This document shows, piece after piece, positions 45,009 through 56,615 of a stretch of DNA of 64,000 nt. Numbering within the stretch: the stretch's first letter is position 1; each line of letters opens with the position of its first letter. A model generated the notes under the pieces. The model saw only the letters and a list, made by a program, of their open reading frames with translations. It did no database searches and was not told where the DNA came from. Location of the stretch: assembly GCF_022965805.1 (NCBI RefSeq), contig NC_133103.1, forward strand, positions 50,914,386 to 50,978,385, read 5' to 3'. Made by a program: the position numbers and the translations under genes. The stretch is from Primulina eburnea (taxonomy: Eukaryota > Streptophyta > Magnoliopsida > Lamiales > Gesneriaceae).

Positions 45009-46279
45009 GGGATAATGCCCATTTTCGTCCTTTTCGTTAACCGCTTTTCCCGTTTCAGTCCCTCGTGATTTTTGACTGCTTAATTAATCCTTCATGTTTT
45101 CAAAATATTCCCGAATTGGTCCCTACCGTTATCCTGACATTAAGGTTAACGTTGACTTGTGAAAAACGGTAAACATTAGCGACGGTTTTTCAAAAGCCGT
45201 CGCTAATTAGCGTCGCTACTATTTCCATAAAATAAATTTTAAGTTTTTTTTAAAAAACGGTGTTAAACACCGTCGCTAAATAGCGACGCTGTTTTAACGC
45301 GTCGCTAATTAGCGACGGTTTAATATTTCCATAAAATAAAAAAAATTAATTTTAATAATTTTTTAAAAAAAACTTAGAATCGGACTATGCTAACAATATT
45401 AATGATCTTAACTAACACTTAAAAATTTACAAAAAATTAAAGCAAAAAAGTTTACCTTTTCAAATTAAACAATTTAACTTTTAAATAAGTAAATTTATAA
45501 ACCCACATATATATACATATAAGGATTAAACAATTTAACTTTTAAATAAGTAAATTTATTTATTAATATAAATATTAAAAATTGAATATGTTATATATGT
45601 CAATTAATTATTGGTTCAAAAAAATTAATAAAAAATCACATGTTATAGTTAAGTACAAAATTTATAAAATTCTATTAAAAAAAATCTACAAAAGTCTATA
45701 AAAGTCTTGCAAAAAAATCTACATAAATCCACATAAATCTGTTTATAAATCTGTGAGATTCCATAAAAGTCAATAAAAATTTATCAAATCCATAAAAGTC
45801 TATCATTTAAAAAAGTCATTAAAAGTCATCAAAACTCTGAATTGAATACACCCCACTTAAAATTTTTCTCTCTTATACGATTTTAGTTTCGACTTAGGTT
45901 AAACTTTTTCGCTTTAATTTTTTGTAAATTTCTAAGTGTTAGTTAAGATCATTAATATTGTTAGCATAGTCCGATTCTAAGTTTTTTTTTTTACATTATT
46001 AAATTTTTTTTTTATTTTATGAAAATATAAACCGTCGCTAATTAGCGACGAAGTTTTGAAAACCCGTCGCAAATTAGCGACGGTTTTATAAAACCGTCGC
46101 TAATGTCAAGTCAAACCGTCGCTAATGTCAAGTCAACGTTAGCCTTAACGACAGGATAACGGTAGGGACCAATTCGAGAATATTTTGAAGACATGAAGGA
46201 TTAATTAATCAGTCAAAAATCATGAGGGACTGAAATGGGAAAAGCGGTTAACGAAAAAGACGAAAATGGGTATTATCCC
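45009..46279. mobile_element. Mutator-like fold-back element (1271 bp) in the TOM9 promoter
   Basis: The ends GGGATAATGCCCATTTTCGTC and (complement) GGGATAATACCCATTTTCGTC begin inverted repeats that pair for about 400 bp or more (45009-45470 with 45880-46279, including TTAGAATCGGACTATGCTAAC at 45373 and its complement at about 45960). TSD TGTATTTTTG is perfect (44999-45008 and 46280-46289); nine of these ten bases fit the usual Mutator TSD. Sub-terminal GTCGCTAATTAGCGAC palindromes recur. No transposase is left. The right end lies 141 bp before the TOM9-2 ATG. Confidence 0.92.
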
Positions 46280-46326
46280 TGTATTTTTGTCCTTAAAATA
46301 AAAATAAAAGTTGTATTTTGGCTAAA

Positions 46327-46333
46327 TATAAAT
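46327..46333 (+). promoter_or_regulatory. TATA box candidate of TOM9-2
   Basis: TATAAAT 94 bp before the ATG. It lies in the 131 bp left between the Mutator-like element and the gene, so the native core promoter may be intact. Confidence 0.5.
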
Positions 46334-46401
46334 CTCCAAACCCGTTCTTAATTTTCTAATCCTATCCTTTGCACGAAGACTGCGCTCGGGGTTTTGGATC
46401 C

Positions 46402-46410
46402 AAACCCTAA
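46402..46410 (+). promoter_or_regulatory. Telo-box (AAACCCTAA)
   Basis: Interstitial telomere motif just before the start codon, common near transcription starts of plant housekeeping genes for ribosomes and organelles. Role here inferred. Confidence 0.5.
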
Positions 46411-46420
46411 ACAACCAGCA

Positions 46421-46726
46421 ATGGCTTCTCTAGCCAGATCAGGCGGCAGAAAAAGCGGCAGCGACGGCGTCATATCCCGAATCTCCAATTCCTCGCTCGC
46501 GAAGAAGGGAAAGGCCGCCGCTTCCGATGTGTCCTACGTCACGAAGCGCCTCCTGAAAAGCACGGGCAAGGCGGCTTGGATCGTCGCAACCACCTTCATT
46601 GTGCTGGGGCTTCCTCTGATCATTGAGATGGAGCGCGAGGCGCAGTTCAACGAACTTGAGCTCCAGCAAAACTCCCTCCTCGGTGCCCCTCCGGCGCAAC
46701 CTGCTTTCCCCGGCCCACCGAAGTGA
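46421..46726 (+). CDS. TOM9-2: TOM9-2-like mitochondrial import receptor subunit (plant TOM22), 101 residues
   Basis: A single-exon gene. Residues 1-50 are basic and Ser/Gly-rich (cytosolic). KSTGKAAWIVATTFIVLGLPLIIEMEREAQ (47-76) holds the one membrane span (about 51-68) with the conserved Pro and the flanking charged residues typical of the TOM9/TOM22 family. The tail (77-101: NELELQQNSLLGAPP...) faces the intermembrane space and is short. Plant TOM9 is much smaller than fungal TOM22 because it lacks the acidic receptor domain; length and pattern fit. The start is the first ATG in frame; the frame extends upstream only to non-ATG codons. TOM22 organises the TOM channel complex in the outer membrane. 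The codon use is GC-richer than the surroundings and the frame is intact. A Mutator-like element sits just upstream. Confidence 0.93.
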   Translation: MASLARSGGRKSGSDGVISRISNSSLAKKGKAAASDVSYVTKRLLKSTGKAAWIVATTFIVLGLPLIIEMEREAQFNELELQQNSLLGAPPAQPAFPGPPK

Positions 46727-46897
46727 TGGATTTTAATTGCTTGTTTGACTTTATAATGTTTTTTGAGATTTAGGATCTTGATAGATAATATTGGATCTTG
46801 TCGCTTTGTTTACTTATTTGGGTATAATTGGCGTTTGCTTGAATATCTGCTTAAACCTGATTTTACCTTGTGGAGATGAGGCATTGTAGTTTGATTG

Positions 46898-47150
46898 CTT
46901 TATGGTTTATCATGTGTGCTTCTGATTGGAATTGAGCACAAAAGTTTCATATTTTATTTCTGATTGTTGGGTTTCATTCTCCTAATTATGATGTCTAAAA
47001 CTTTATGTTTTGCCACGGATATTTTATGCTTTAGTGGTGCTTGTGATTGGAATTGAACGTATAAGTTTCAAAATTTATTGCTAATTGTTGGGTTTTCGTT
47101 CTGCCTAAGTGATAATAAGTTTAGAGTTATTTATTGCAACAGACATTTTT
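46898..47150. repeat. Diverged tandem duplication (about 125 bp x 2) after TOM9-2
   Basis: 46898-47026 and 47028-47150 share GCTTNTGATTGGAATTGA, AAGTTTCA.A.TTTATT, TAATTGTTGGGTTT and GACATTTTTA/GGATATTTTATG in order. Probably the 3' UTR or flank of TOM9-2. Confidence 0.75.
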
Positions 47151-47379
47151 AGTTTCAAAAGGTGTTCCATTTTTATTTCTATGAGTATATGATTGCACAT
47201 GTTCTTGAACCATGTTAATACTTTGTACATAGAAGTCATCCGTCTGTGAATACAATATACAAGACCAGTTTGAAATGTATATTTGGACTCTTATGTGCTT
47301 TGTAATGGTTCTTAATTCTGTGGTGTAATTTTCAGTTATGATGCCAATTACTTTCGTGTTCTCGGGTATTATATATTGT

Positions 47380-48960
47380 TGTATATAGATCGTATGCCTG
47401 TGTTTAGACTTAATTACTCCAAGATTAAATTAGGACCCTCTCGTGCAAAGTGATTGTAATTTAGGTTGGAGTTAGTAATTTAAAGGAGTAGTAAGCAAGA
47501 AGAGATTGCTACAGTGTGTGTACGTGTAATAGTTTGGTTATGTGTGGTGTTGTTTAAATATATCTGTGTAATACTATGCTTTGTGTTATTCGGTTTTATT
47601 TGATGATTAGTTGTCTTAAAATATATCGTTCAAGCTGGGACGCCTATGCTTGTCTTTTAGAAGTAAAATATATCTAGTGTTCAAGCAAGGGGATTGCCTA
47701 TGCTTTTGTGGTTTATTTCGGTTTTTAGTAGCTTTGTGTGATAGGGATCGAATGATTCAAAACAAAAGATTAGGCAATTTGAGGCTCCTAGCAACTCCAG
47801 AGAACTGTGTTGGAGAATAGAATGGAGACACTCTGATCTTGTGGAAAATTGACATTGTTCTGTGGTCTTTATTGCTCTGTTTATAAGTGCTACAATATCA
47901 TCACAAATGGTACAAATGTACAACTACTTATTACTAACTAGAGAAATCTGGGAGTAGTTCGTGTACTTTTATTGCTTTTATGTTCTTGTATATTCATTTT
48001 GTGTCCTGTGGAGAGCCTTCCTTTGTTTGTGTTTAAGCTTGGTTTGTGTAATATTGAATTGGGACCGTCTTGTGCAAAGTTAGTGTAATTAGGGGTGGGA
48101 TTGGGTCGAGACCCGTCTCGTAGCTTTCCTACAAATCTCCGTTTCGATAAGAATCGGAAATCTTTTTTTCTCCCGATCCCGTACTCGTTAATATCGGGAC
48201 CCAAAAGTTCAGCATCTTGTCGGGTAGGAAGAGGATATCCCAAAAGTTTGGGACCTCCTCGGGTACTGAGAAGATATCACGATATATATAGGAGTGAGAA
48301 TAACAATGTGGTCATTTTACTCTTGAGCAAGTTTAGGCTGAAGGGAGGAATTAATGATAATTTTTTATATATAATTAAGCCTTAAATTTGTCATCTATGG
48401 GCTAATCCTTTAAAATATGTTAGTCAATTTCTATATAGGATTCAACCTAATATTATTTTATTTAAAATGACAATCTTCAAACCTGTTAATAATATCATAA
48501 TATTTTTTAAAAAAAAATTAAAAAAATTGAGTCGGATCGAGAATACGTTCGGGAGGATATTAGTTTCTCGATTCCTCTCTCGACACTGATCGGGATGGAA
48601 AAATCCCGACAACTGAGGTTGGGAAAAATGCAGGTTGGGATTTTTTTGGGGCGGGATTCGGGTTGTGTTGGGATTTTCAATGTGGGTATTTGTGTAATAG
48701 TTTGAATTCTGAGATGTCGATGCCATGTTTTTTAGAAAGTTTCTAGCATTCTAGTAAGTGAATTCCTTTGCCTTTGTGGTTTCCTTTGGTTTTTCATATT
48801 TTTGTGTGACAGATTAAATATCAAATCAAACCAAAAAAAGTATTGACAATTTGATACTCCCTAGCTACTCCAGAAGATTGGGTTGGAGAATAAAATGGAG
48901 ACACGTGTTTTGTGGCAAATTGACATGCTTTCCTGATCTTTTTTGCAATTGCTCAATTCA
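47380..48960. repeat. Old tandem duplication (about 0.6-0.9 kb units) after TOM9-2
   Basis: 47400-47840 and 48015-48940 share blocks in the same order: TTAGGACCCTCTCGTGCAAAG / TTGGGACCGTCTTGTGCAAAG, then CTTTTGTGGTTTATTTCGGTTTTT / CTTTGTGGTTTCCTTTGGTTTTT, then TTGGAGAATAGAATGGAGACAC / TTGGAGAATAAAATGGAGACAC. Unit 2 has an extra 0.6 kb (about 48085-48690) rich in GGGATT and TCGGGA words in both directions, perhaps an inserted MITE. No convincing protein in either unit. Confidence 0.7.
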
Positions 48961-50854
48961 CCAATCATCATCAATTTTAATCCGAGTTGTTCGAGCATGG
49001 TGTCATAAATCTTTGTATGTATTCTGTCTTTTTTTTTAGGAGGATGTGTTCTTAAGATTTTATGAGAATAAACTTACAGAGTAATTGAACTCTTTGCATA
49101 CCCGTGTCTTGTTTATGAAAATTCTATCCCATCCAATGCAGTTGCAACTTGTAAATAAGTGACAGGTTTAGAAAATTGTTTCCTTGATTATGTGTATCTG
49201 CACCATTTGGACCTTATGCCCGAAGGGAGATATGTAAAGTTGAGTTGTTAGCTGGGCGGTCCACGTCGTCTTTTGGTAGATCGAAAATTATCAACTCAAC
49301 TTATCTATATTATCTAGTAGGACCAGTGGGTGGTAATTGGAAATTCTTTCAGACTTGGTGTAACCTTCCCGTGGCTTTCTTCAAAAACCAGGAAATATAT
49401 TTTTTAGATTTTGGAGTTCGTTGTGATTGAATCATGTCTTCCTGTGTCCGTGTACATAAGAACACAGACAATTGCATAATCCACAAGACTTGGCTCACGC
49501 AAGCGTCGATAGAACTGAATCAGGGATGCGATTGATGGCGCCATGGATGAGTTATTGACTGGGGCTGATGGTGAATCCACAGTCTGTGGATTTTATCAAG
49601 CTTGGTTGCCGTGAACTTTTATCAATAAGCTTAGTAAGTATTAGTCATTTATCTAACCCTTCGATACATGGTAGAATCGAACATTCGTAGCTTTATTAAA
49701 AGTTATAGTTAGTGGTAATGATACAACTCTAATTTGTTCGAACTGTACAATAATATCAGGGTCGTGTTTCCATCTTCATTCTTAACACATGCTATTCCTT
49801 TATCAAAACAAGCATGCATTCTGAAAGTTGATTCTGATCTTCATTCAAGTTAACTTCTATTCATTATATTTTTGCCATTTATGTTCTCATTTTACCACAT
49901 ACAAACACATAGTGCTAATGCAATGTTTTTTGCTTTTTCAAAAAAAAAAGTATTTTCATTTTAAAACAAAAACAAAAACAAATATAAATACATTTTTTTT
50001 ATCCATTCCCCAAAAATACATTTCTAATTGCTTCATCCCCAATGCAAAACTATTCAGGATTCAAATTTTCTACCATTTTCAAAAATAATTATATTTTTAT
50101 AATAGGGAAAAAAAACTGACTAATCCAGTGTATTATGACATGAAATTGATGTCTACAGCAATAATAAATCTTCCCCTATTTAGGAAAATATATAGTTCAC
50201 AAATTTCAATTTATTTTTCGTTTAAAAAAAATAAGAAAATTACAATTATAGTCAGTGTATATTTGTTTTTTCATTGCGGTTTTAGTAAATTTATGTCTCA
50301 TTCATATATATTTCAATTATTTTTCCAATTTTAATATTTTTAATCAATAATGTTGATATGATTCTAAACGTGTCATGGAACATAGCTCTAAATGCCTACA
50401 TCGGTGTCACATTCAATACCACGTAAAAAATACTAAAATTACTTAAAAAATCTAAAAATAACAAACAAAATTAGAATTTGACAAAAGAGATAATCAAATT
50501 TTCAAAAAGATAAATATAGATATGTAAGTTTATGACAATGGAAACAGTGAACCAAACCTTATTTGTGATAGAGCCTTGGATTTTTAAAGAAACCCAATCA
50601 TATAAATTGAAATAGGATTGTAAAAACAATTTAAAATATAACATCAAAATTTGGTCAATTATTAGTTGTTGTTTTTTTATTGGAGTATGGCCATTTTCAC
50701 TACACCTATTTTGTTTTAGGGAAAAAAACAGTGTGACATTAATTCCCTCATTTCAAGGTAAAGAAAATAATTTTTTTTTTGGGGTTAGAGTTGAAATTAT
50801 TGACATTATATTATATACTCATAATCTAAAAGTGACAGATTATAATTTTATCCA
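48961..50854. other. Intergenic, no gene seen
   Basis: AT-rich with T-rich ORF artefacts (49828-50334). One TRIM remnant at 49655-49770. Confidence 0.5.
49655..49770 (-). repeat. TRIM LTR remnant
   Basis: Reverse-oriented words TAGAATCGAACATTCGTAGC...AAAAGTTATAGTTAGTGGTAATGATACAACTC match the complement of the TRIM LTR (GAGTTGCACCATTACCACTAGTTATAGCT...GGTCCTA). Confidence 0.55.
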
Positions 50855-50863
50855 AAGTCGTGA

Positions 50864-51045
50864 GGGTGAGTCTCATGTGAGACCGTCTCACGGATCATAA
50901 TCTGTGAGACGGGTCAACCCTACCCATATTCACAATAAAAAGTAATACTCTTAGCATAAAAAGTGATACTTTTTCATGGGTGACCCATATAAGAGATCCG
51001 TCTCACAAATAATACCCGTGAGACCGTCTCACACAAGTTTTTGCC
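50864..51045 (-). mobile_element. 182-bp MITE family, copy 11 (perfect 9-bp TSD)
   Basis: GGGTGAGTCTCATGTGAGAC to GTCTCACACAAGTTTTTGCC, exactly 182 bp. TSD AAGTCGTGA on both sides (50855-50863 and 51046-51054). Confidence 0.97.
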
Positions 51046-51054
51046 AAGTCGTGA

Positions 51055-51747
51055 TATATCCCCTTGAAATTAGGCTGCATTTCTTGAAATATGCAAGTGG
51101 TTGACGTCAGCATAATTTGAAGAAACTGCATTTGTTTGAACTCAGTCTATCTATATATATATATATAGTTTTGATATTTCATTCACTCATCATGAGCATC
51201 TCGATGCTTATCAATGAAGTAATATTTATATGTTGGATGTGATGAAACAAATCCAAATTGTACATCTAATATATGAGTATCACCTCATTGATGGATACGA
51301 ATTTGGATACGATAGCTGAGCATCATATATATGTATATCATGTCATAATTGATATCGAACTCAAAATCTGACAGGCTCTTCAGACTTCAATGATATTTTA
51401 AAATGCTCAAGTAAGAATCTCTTATTTTTCAATACAAAATCTAAACAAAACTCTACAAATCAATTTGCAATAAAATGTAATTTCTATCACTTTATCTAAA
51501 CAATTTCACATGATATTTCTTTCTTCTTCTTCTTTTTTCTCAATTCAATTTTATCCATTACATATTTAGATTTAATTTCACTATTATATCCTTGCTACTT
51601 ATCACACTATTCAAGTACATAACGATCATTTATTACTCGAAAAAAAGAAGATAATATCATTTAAAATATTACTTTTCAAGTATATTTCTACACGAAATGA
51701 AAAATTAACAATTTTTTTAGGAAAATAAGATGATGAGAAAATTTCAA
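51055..51747. other. Intergenic, no gene seen
   Basis: Contains a repeated word pair CATCTCGATGCTTATCAATGA / GAGTATCACCTCATTGATGG in inverted orientation near 51196-51295, otherwise featureless. Confidence 0.45.
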
Positions 51748-51931
51748 GGCAAAAAACTTGTGAGAGGATCTCACGTGTCGTATTTGTGAAACGGATCTCT
51801 TATTTGGGTCATCCATGAAAAAATATTACTTTTTATGCTAAGAGTATTATTTTTTATTGTGAATATCGGTAGGGTTATCCCGTCTCACAAATTAGGATCT
51901 GTGAGATGGTCTCACATGAGACCACTCACTC
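51748..51931 (+). mobile_element. 182-bp MITE family, copy 12
   Basis: GGCAAAAAACTTGTGAGAGG to GAGACCACTCACTC. TSD not clear. Confidence 0.88.
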
Positions 51932-52389
51932 TTCAAATTATCAGTCTCAACTCAACAAATTTTAAAATTTTGAATATTTACTAAGGTTGTTAATTAGGGG
52001 TTGTAGATAATTAATGTTACCCCAATCAATAAAATTCAAAATACAACTACTTCACACTTCATTCATCCCATTTGAGAATAATTTAATAATTTATCAACGA
52101 AGCAAACCACTTTAGAATAAAATAAAATTTGGTCCAATTTTAATGTATTTTTTAATATTTGAATTTAAAAAATACCGGGAATATATGTCTGGAAAAGTTA
52201 TTAAAAAACAAGCAGACAGGACAGAATGCCTGAAAATTGGGATAATATTTTTTTAAAAAAAAATTGTTCAAAGAAAATGGAAAAAAGCATAAATGGACAC
52301 ATAAGATTCAGAAGCTATCTGAATTCGTTTGTCAATGCTTTTGGAGGCAACTTAATATTTAAAATAAATTTGGACTTCCAAATTTTGCA

Positions 52390-52391
<2 letters not shown>

Positions 52392-52429
<38 letters not shown>

Positions 52430-52430
52430 T
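52392..52430. repeat. (AT)n/(AC)n microsatellite
   Basis: About 16 AT units followed by ACACAC. Confidence 0.95.
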
Positions 52431-52523
52431 GATCGAGAGGCTCGTTTTACCATGTTTCTTGTTTAGTTTCATTGTTTGAATTATTATTTATTAAAAATCT
52501 ATATAATAGATATTACACACACA

Positions 52524-52895
52524 CGAAAATGATGAGACGTATCTCTTAATTGAATCATTTATAAAAAAATATTATTTTTTATGTCAATAATATTACTTAG
52601 TAGAGTTGATCTCATGTGAGACTGTCTCACATATCTTAATATGTGAGACGGGTCAACCCTACTCATATTCATAATAAAAAATAATACTCTTAACATAAAA
52701 AGTAATAATTTTTCATTGATAACCCAAAAAAGAGATTCGTCTCACGAATACGACCCGTGAGACCGTGTCATACAAGTTTTTGCCTACTTAGTAAATATGA
52801 GTAGGGTTGATTCATCTCACGGAAAAATATTTGTCTGATTCGTGAGAAGAGTCAACCATGTTCATATTTCGTGAGACAGGTCAACCATGTTCATA
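52524..52895 (+). mobile_element. 182-bp MITE family, copy 13 (outer, split)
   Basis: Left part 52524-52602 (GATGAGACGTATCTCTTAATTG...) and right part from 52794 (AATATGAGTAGGGTTGATTC...) frame copy 14. The right side carries a 29-bp tandem duplication of CGTGAGA...TCAACCATGTTCATATTT (52841-52898). The left terminus is lost. Confidence 0.8.
52603..52784 (-). mobile_element. 182-bp MITE family, copy 14, nested in copy 13 (perfect 9-bp TSD)
   Basis: GAGTTGATCTCATGTGAGAC to CATACAAGTTTTTGCC, 182 bp. TSD TACTTAGTA on both sides (52594-52602 and 52785-52793). Confidence 0.97.
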
Positions 52896-52898
52896 TTT

Positions 52899-53279
52899 AA
52901 AACGAAAAAAATAGTGTATATTGTACTATTAATATAACAACAACAATATTTAATGCTAAAGTCCTAGAAATGTTTGTAAAAAGTTTGGTATGTGGCATGA
53001 ACTTGAATTTGTGCACCTTAAGAAAAGGTTAAATATTTTTTTAATTACAAAAGGATAACTAGTGTTGGATACACTAGAAAAGTGGAACTTTAGATAAAGC
53101 ACAATGAACCAATTAAAATCTTGAATCATGCACTATATTTGAATATAATGGCCAACCCAAATTTACAACATATGCAAAAAAAAACTTTAAAAAACTGGTA
53201 CAATGAATTTTGAAATTTTCAATTTAAATATAAATCAAAAAGTTATTTTTTTTTGGGAAATTTTTTTTGATAACATTAT
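52899..53279. other. Intergenic, no gene seen
   Basis: AT-rich, nothing recognised. Confidence 0.5.
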
Positions 53280-53455
53280 CAAATTAGGTGGATAATAAAA
53301 TGTAACAATTTTTCTAACATTCACATGTTTCTCTAGTTTAGTTTAGATTAGATTCCTCTTCAAATTAGGTGGATAATAAAATGTAACAATTTTTCTAACA
53401 TTCACATGTTTCTCTAGTTTAGTTTAGATTAGATTCCTCTTCAAATTAGGTGGAT
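53280..53455. repeat. Perfect 81-bp tandem repeat (2 copies plus 14 bp)
   Basis: CAAATTAGGTGGATAATAAA starts at 53280 and 53361, and CAAATTAGGTGGAT again at 53442. The two full units appear identical, so this is recent. Confidence 0.95.
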
Positions 53456-53647
53456 ACTCAAATTAATGGATAATAATAAACCACATCACAAGGAGACAAC
53501 TTTATATATATTTCTATTGGCAACAACTTTAATATTCTTTTAGATTTTATTTAATTTGGAGTAATAGTCAATGTGTTTTCCACATGTCATACCTAATTCT
53601 ATCCAAAAAAACTTAAATTTAATGAAAAAAAACTATTCGCAATCCAC

Positions 53648-53832
53648 AAAAACTATTATGAGATGGTTTCGTGGATCAATTTTATGATATTTATTTACAA
53701 TCTGATCTGATTCATCAAAAAATATTAGTTTTTATTGTAAAAGTATTATTTTTCATTTTAATTCTGGATCGGATTTTTCTATCTCACTAAAAAAAATCAA
53801 TGATACCGTGTTACAAAATACATATTCTTCTC
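53648..53832 (+). mobile_element. 182-bp MITE family, copy 15 (degraded)
   Basis: AAAAACTATTATGAGATGG...TTCATCAAAAAATATTAG...TTATTGTAAAAGTATT...GATACCGTGTTACA keeps the order of family words at low identity. Confidence 0.6.
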
Positions 53833-54019
53833 AATCACCATCGTCATTTATTTGTATTTATGTGCCCAAACAGTTGATGGGCAATGCATACTTAGGATTT
53901 TTTTTAAAAAAAATCCGTAAAGTGAATTAAAATTATATAATTTTCAAATTATTTTCTGGACAACTGTAGTTAGTCGATGTCGCCCTCGCTTCCCTCATTT
54001 AAGACAAATACAGAGTTTA

Positions 54020-54245
54020 AAACATAAATCATGTTCGGGTACGATAATTGTCTATTATAGCCTTCTAGGAAAGAAATTATCATTTGATGTTTGAATTAAC
54101 ATATCATTTAAAATTTTGAGTTGCATCGTTATCATTAACTATAATTTTTAATAAAATAATAAACTTTCAATTGATATCAAAGTCATGGTCAAAAGTTTAA
54201 TTTTCATGTATTACAAAGAGTGTAACGGTACATTTTGGTAAAATG
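54020..54245 (+). repeat. TRIM remnant (LTR plus internal region)
   Basis: GATAATTGTC...GAGTTGCATCGTTATCATTAACTATAATTTTTAATAAAATAATAAACT then a decayed PBS TTGATATCAAAGTCATGGTC and GAGTGTAACGG follow the 15800 TRIM order. Confidence 0.6.
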
Positions 54246-54879
54246 ATAAAAATATATTTGTGAAATATATAATTTTTTTTTTCTTTACTCATGAGAAAAT
54301 GCCGCAAGGAAAGCGCCTAAGCTAGTTCAGTTACATCGTCTTCCTGTGTTTATGTTTGCGATCCATTTATAGAACTTGCTTCAATGTTCAAATATATTTT
54401 TAGTATCTTGGTGTTTTTGAACTTTTTAAAAAAAAACAGAAAATAATTAATTTAACTAAAGTCCAAAAGCAGTACTTTTGAGTTTTGAATTGTCTTCAGC
54501 ATTTCAACAGTCTCCTAAAACTACTTCAAATTGCTTTTGGATATTAAGTCAAGTATATATATGTTTCAAATATTATTTATAAAACTTAATTAATTTCACT
54601 TGAAAACCATGTAATTAATTACTGGTTTAATACAAAGTTAAAATGGCATTTGATAATTAGCAAAAATTATTGGCGCGAGCAGCATTAATTAATCATGAAG
54701 CACCTCTAAAAGAAGATTAAAATTTATTTGACTCATTGTTCAGCAATTTTAAAATACAAGCCATGTAGCCTTCAAAATTCGAAAATTTAAATGGACATAA
54801 GCAGCTGGTTTGGATGAGTTGTAACAGATAATTTAAGGTCCATTAACAGTCATTATTGAGTGGTAACAACTGCCTATTC

Positions 54880-55935
54880 AGCTGATCATTTCACCTATAA
54901 ATAGTGACCAAATGTTGAGGGGAAACACCATCAAAATATCACCAAATCTTTGCAATTTGAAAAGCATCAAAGTGTGCTATATTTCAAACGAGAAGTGCTG
55001 CTGGAATTACGATATTTCAGCGGCATCTTGAAGCCAAGTTTATGCCATCTTGAAACTTTGCAAAAAGCCAAGTTCGAGGCAATCCAGCAGCTTTCGTGTT
55101 CGACTTTTTAGTTGTTAATCTCTCATTTTTTTGAAGATAATAATTAAGTAAGTGAGCCTTTTTATATTAAGTTTGCACACTTATATTCTTTTTAAGTGGG
55201 CTTAAAGTTTTTATAAAAATTCAATTACATATGATTTCGAAAATTCGATCGGCATGACATATCTGTTTCTATTTGATATGCTATCTTTGAAACCCGTTTG
55301 TTACTTGCTATTAACTATGATATTCGAAGAATGTTTGAATTATTTGAAATGCACTATAAGGAGTCAAGCTAGAAGTGGCAAAAGAAATTCCGTTGTTTGA
55401 TTTGATATGACCCTAATGCGGTGTGATATAATAACTGTTTATTTGGCCTCGTCCTTTAGAGGAGTAACATATAGGAGACTGATCCGTAGATCATGGAAAA
55501 AATAGATGATTTTCAGTGTTATGTTCGTATTTTGTTTGTATTGGATTCAACATGCTTATTATTAAAATAATGATAATTTATTTGTATATACATCCTTGAT
55601 AAGTGTTAAGCACGATCGACCCTCATTTATTGAGTATTTCTCCAAATACCTACCCCTTATTTCCTACTATCATATAAGAACAAAGAACAAATTGAGTAAG
55701 AAGAACAAGAATACTTTTGGAGATGGTGAAGATGTCAAGTCATAATAAGATCAGTCATGTTAATTCGTTTTATTATTTTTATGCTTCCACATTCTGTTCA
55801 AGTTTTGTAAAGACAATGATATGATTTATGTAATAGACTGACCTTTGGCTATTTTATATATTATGTGGCTTGTTGTTATATGATTTTAAATTGTTAAATA
55901 ACCCTGATGACACGTCTCGATTTCGGGGCGTGACA
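54880..55935 (+). repeat. Solo LTR of a gypsy-type element (5' edge not resolved)
   Basis: TATA motif CCTATAAATAGTGACC near 54893, leader-like sequence, and a clear 3' end TTTCGGGGCGTGACA at 55935, the same terminus as 20104 and 30614. No PBS follows (GTGCTGCCGC...). U3 probably starts some hundreds of bases before 54880, but neither a TG start nor a matching TSD (GTGCT expected) was found. Confidence 0.6.
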
Positions 55936-56615
55936 GTGCTGCCGCACAGGCCTCCGTCGGAGTTAACAATTTTTCATAAACTATTTTTCAACAGATTAAT
56001 AGACAGAGTTGTTAATATCACACACAAACTAAAAGAAAGTTTAATTAAGTTTCACAAATCTAATGTTCTAAAAAGTAACATGCAGGGTAGCCATTCACCG
56101 TGTAACTGATAAAGACTTAAGCAGCAGTCATGACATATTTTTTTACATAAATATCTATTTTTTCTTACATCATATAATAATATCATACTTTCAATATTTT
56201 GTACCGATTTTCATATTAAAAGATAAATTTGTCATTAATATCAATACTTGTTATATATATTTAAATACTCAAAAATCATATATCAATATCAAATTTGAAA
56301 CAGCTGGTACTCAAATATCATATAATAATACCGATATTTTTTTTATCGATTTTCATCAAATAAAAGAGATGTGGGCTCAGAAATGCAAACATTTTGTTTG
56401 TGTGCATCAAATAGTACAAACACGTAATTTTTCTGTTAGTGACTGAATGCACGTTTAAGTTAAGTTGGGAGAATTTAAAGCAAATTTACATAATCCATTT
56501 TATAACATTGATTTTATTATTATTTTTATATATAATTACAAAGGGCTCAAATTTTTTTTCGCACGGGACCTATAGAACCTAAGATCGGCCCTTATATATA
56601 CGTATAAAGTTTTGA
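55936..56615. other. Intergenic with a hAT end fragment
   Basis: No gene. 56555-56594 (GCACGGGACC...AAGATCGGCCCTTA) looks like the right end of a CAGGGCC-type hAT element, without a left partner. Confidence 0.45.

Noticed and set aside
46394..46420. Upstream extension of TOM9-2 (DPNPKQPA)
   Set aside because: It opens with TTG, not ATG; family members start near the chosen ATG, and the telo-box lies in this stretch.
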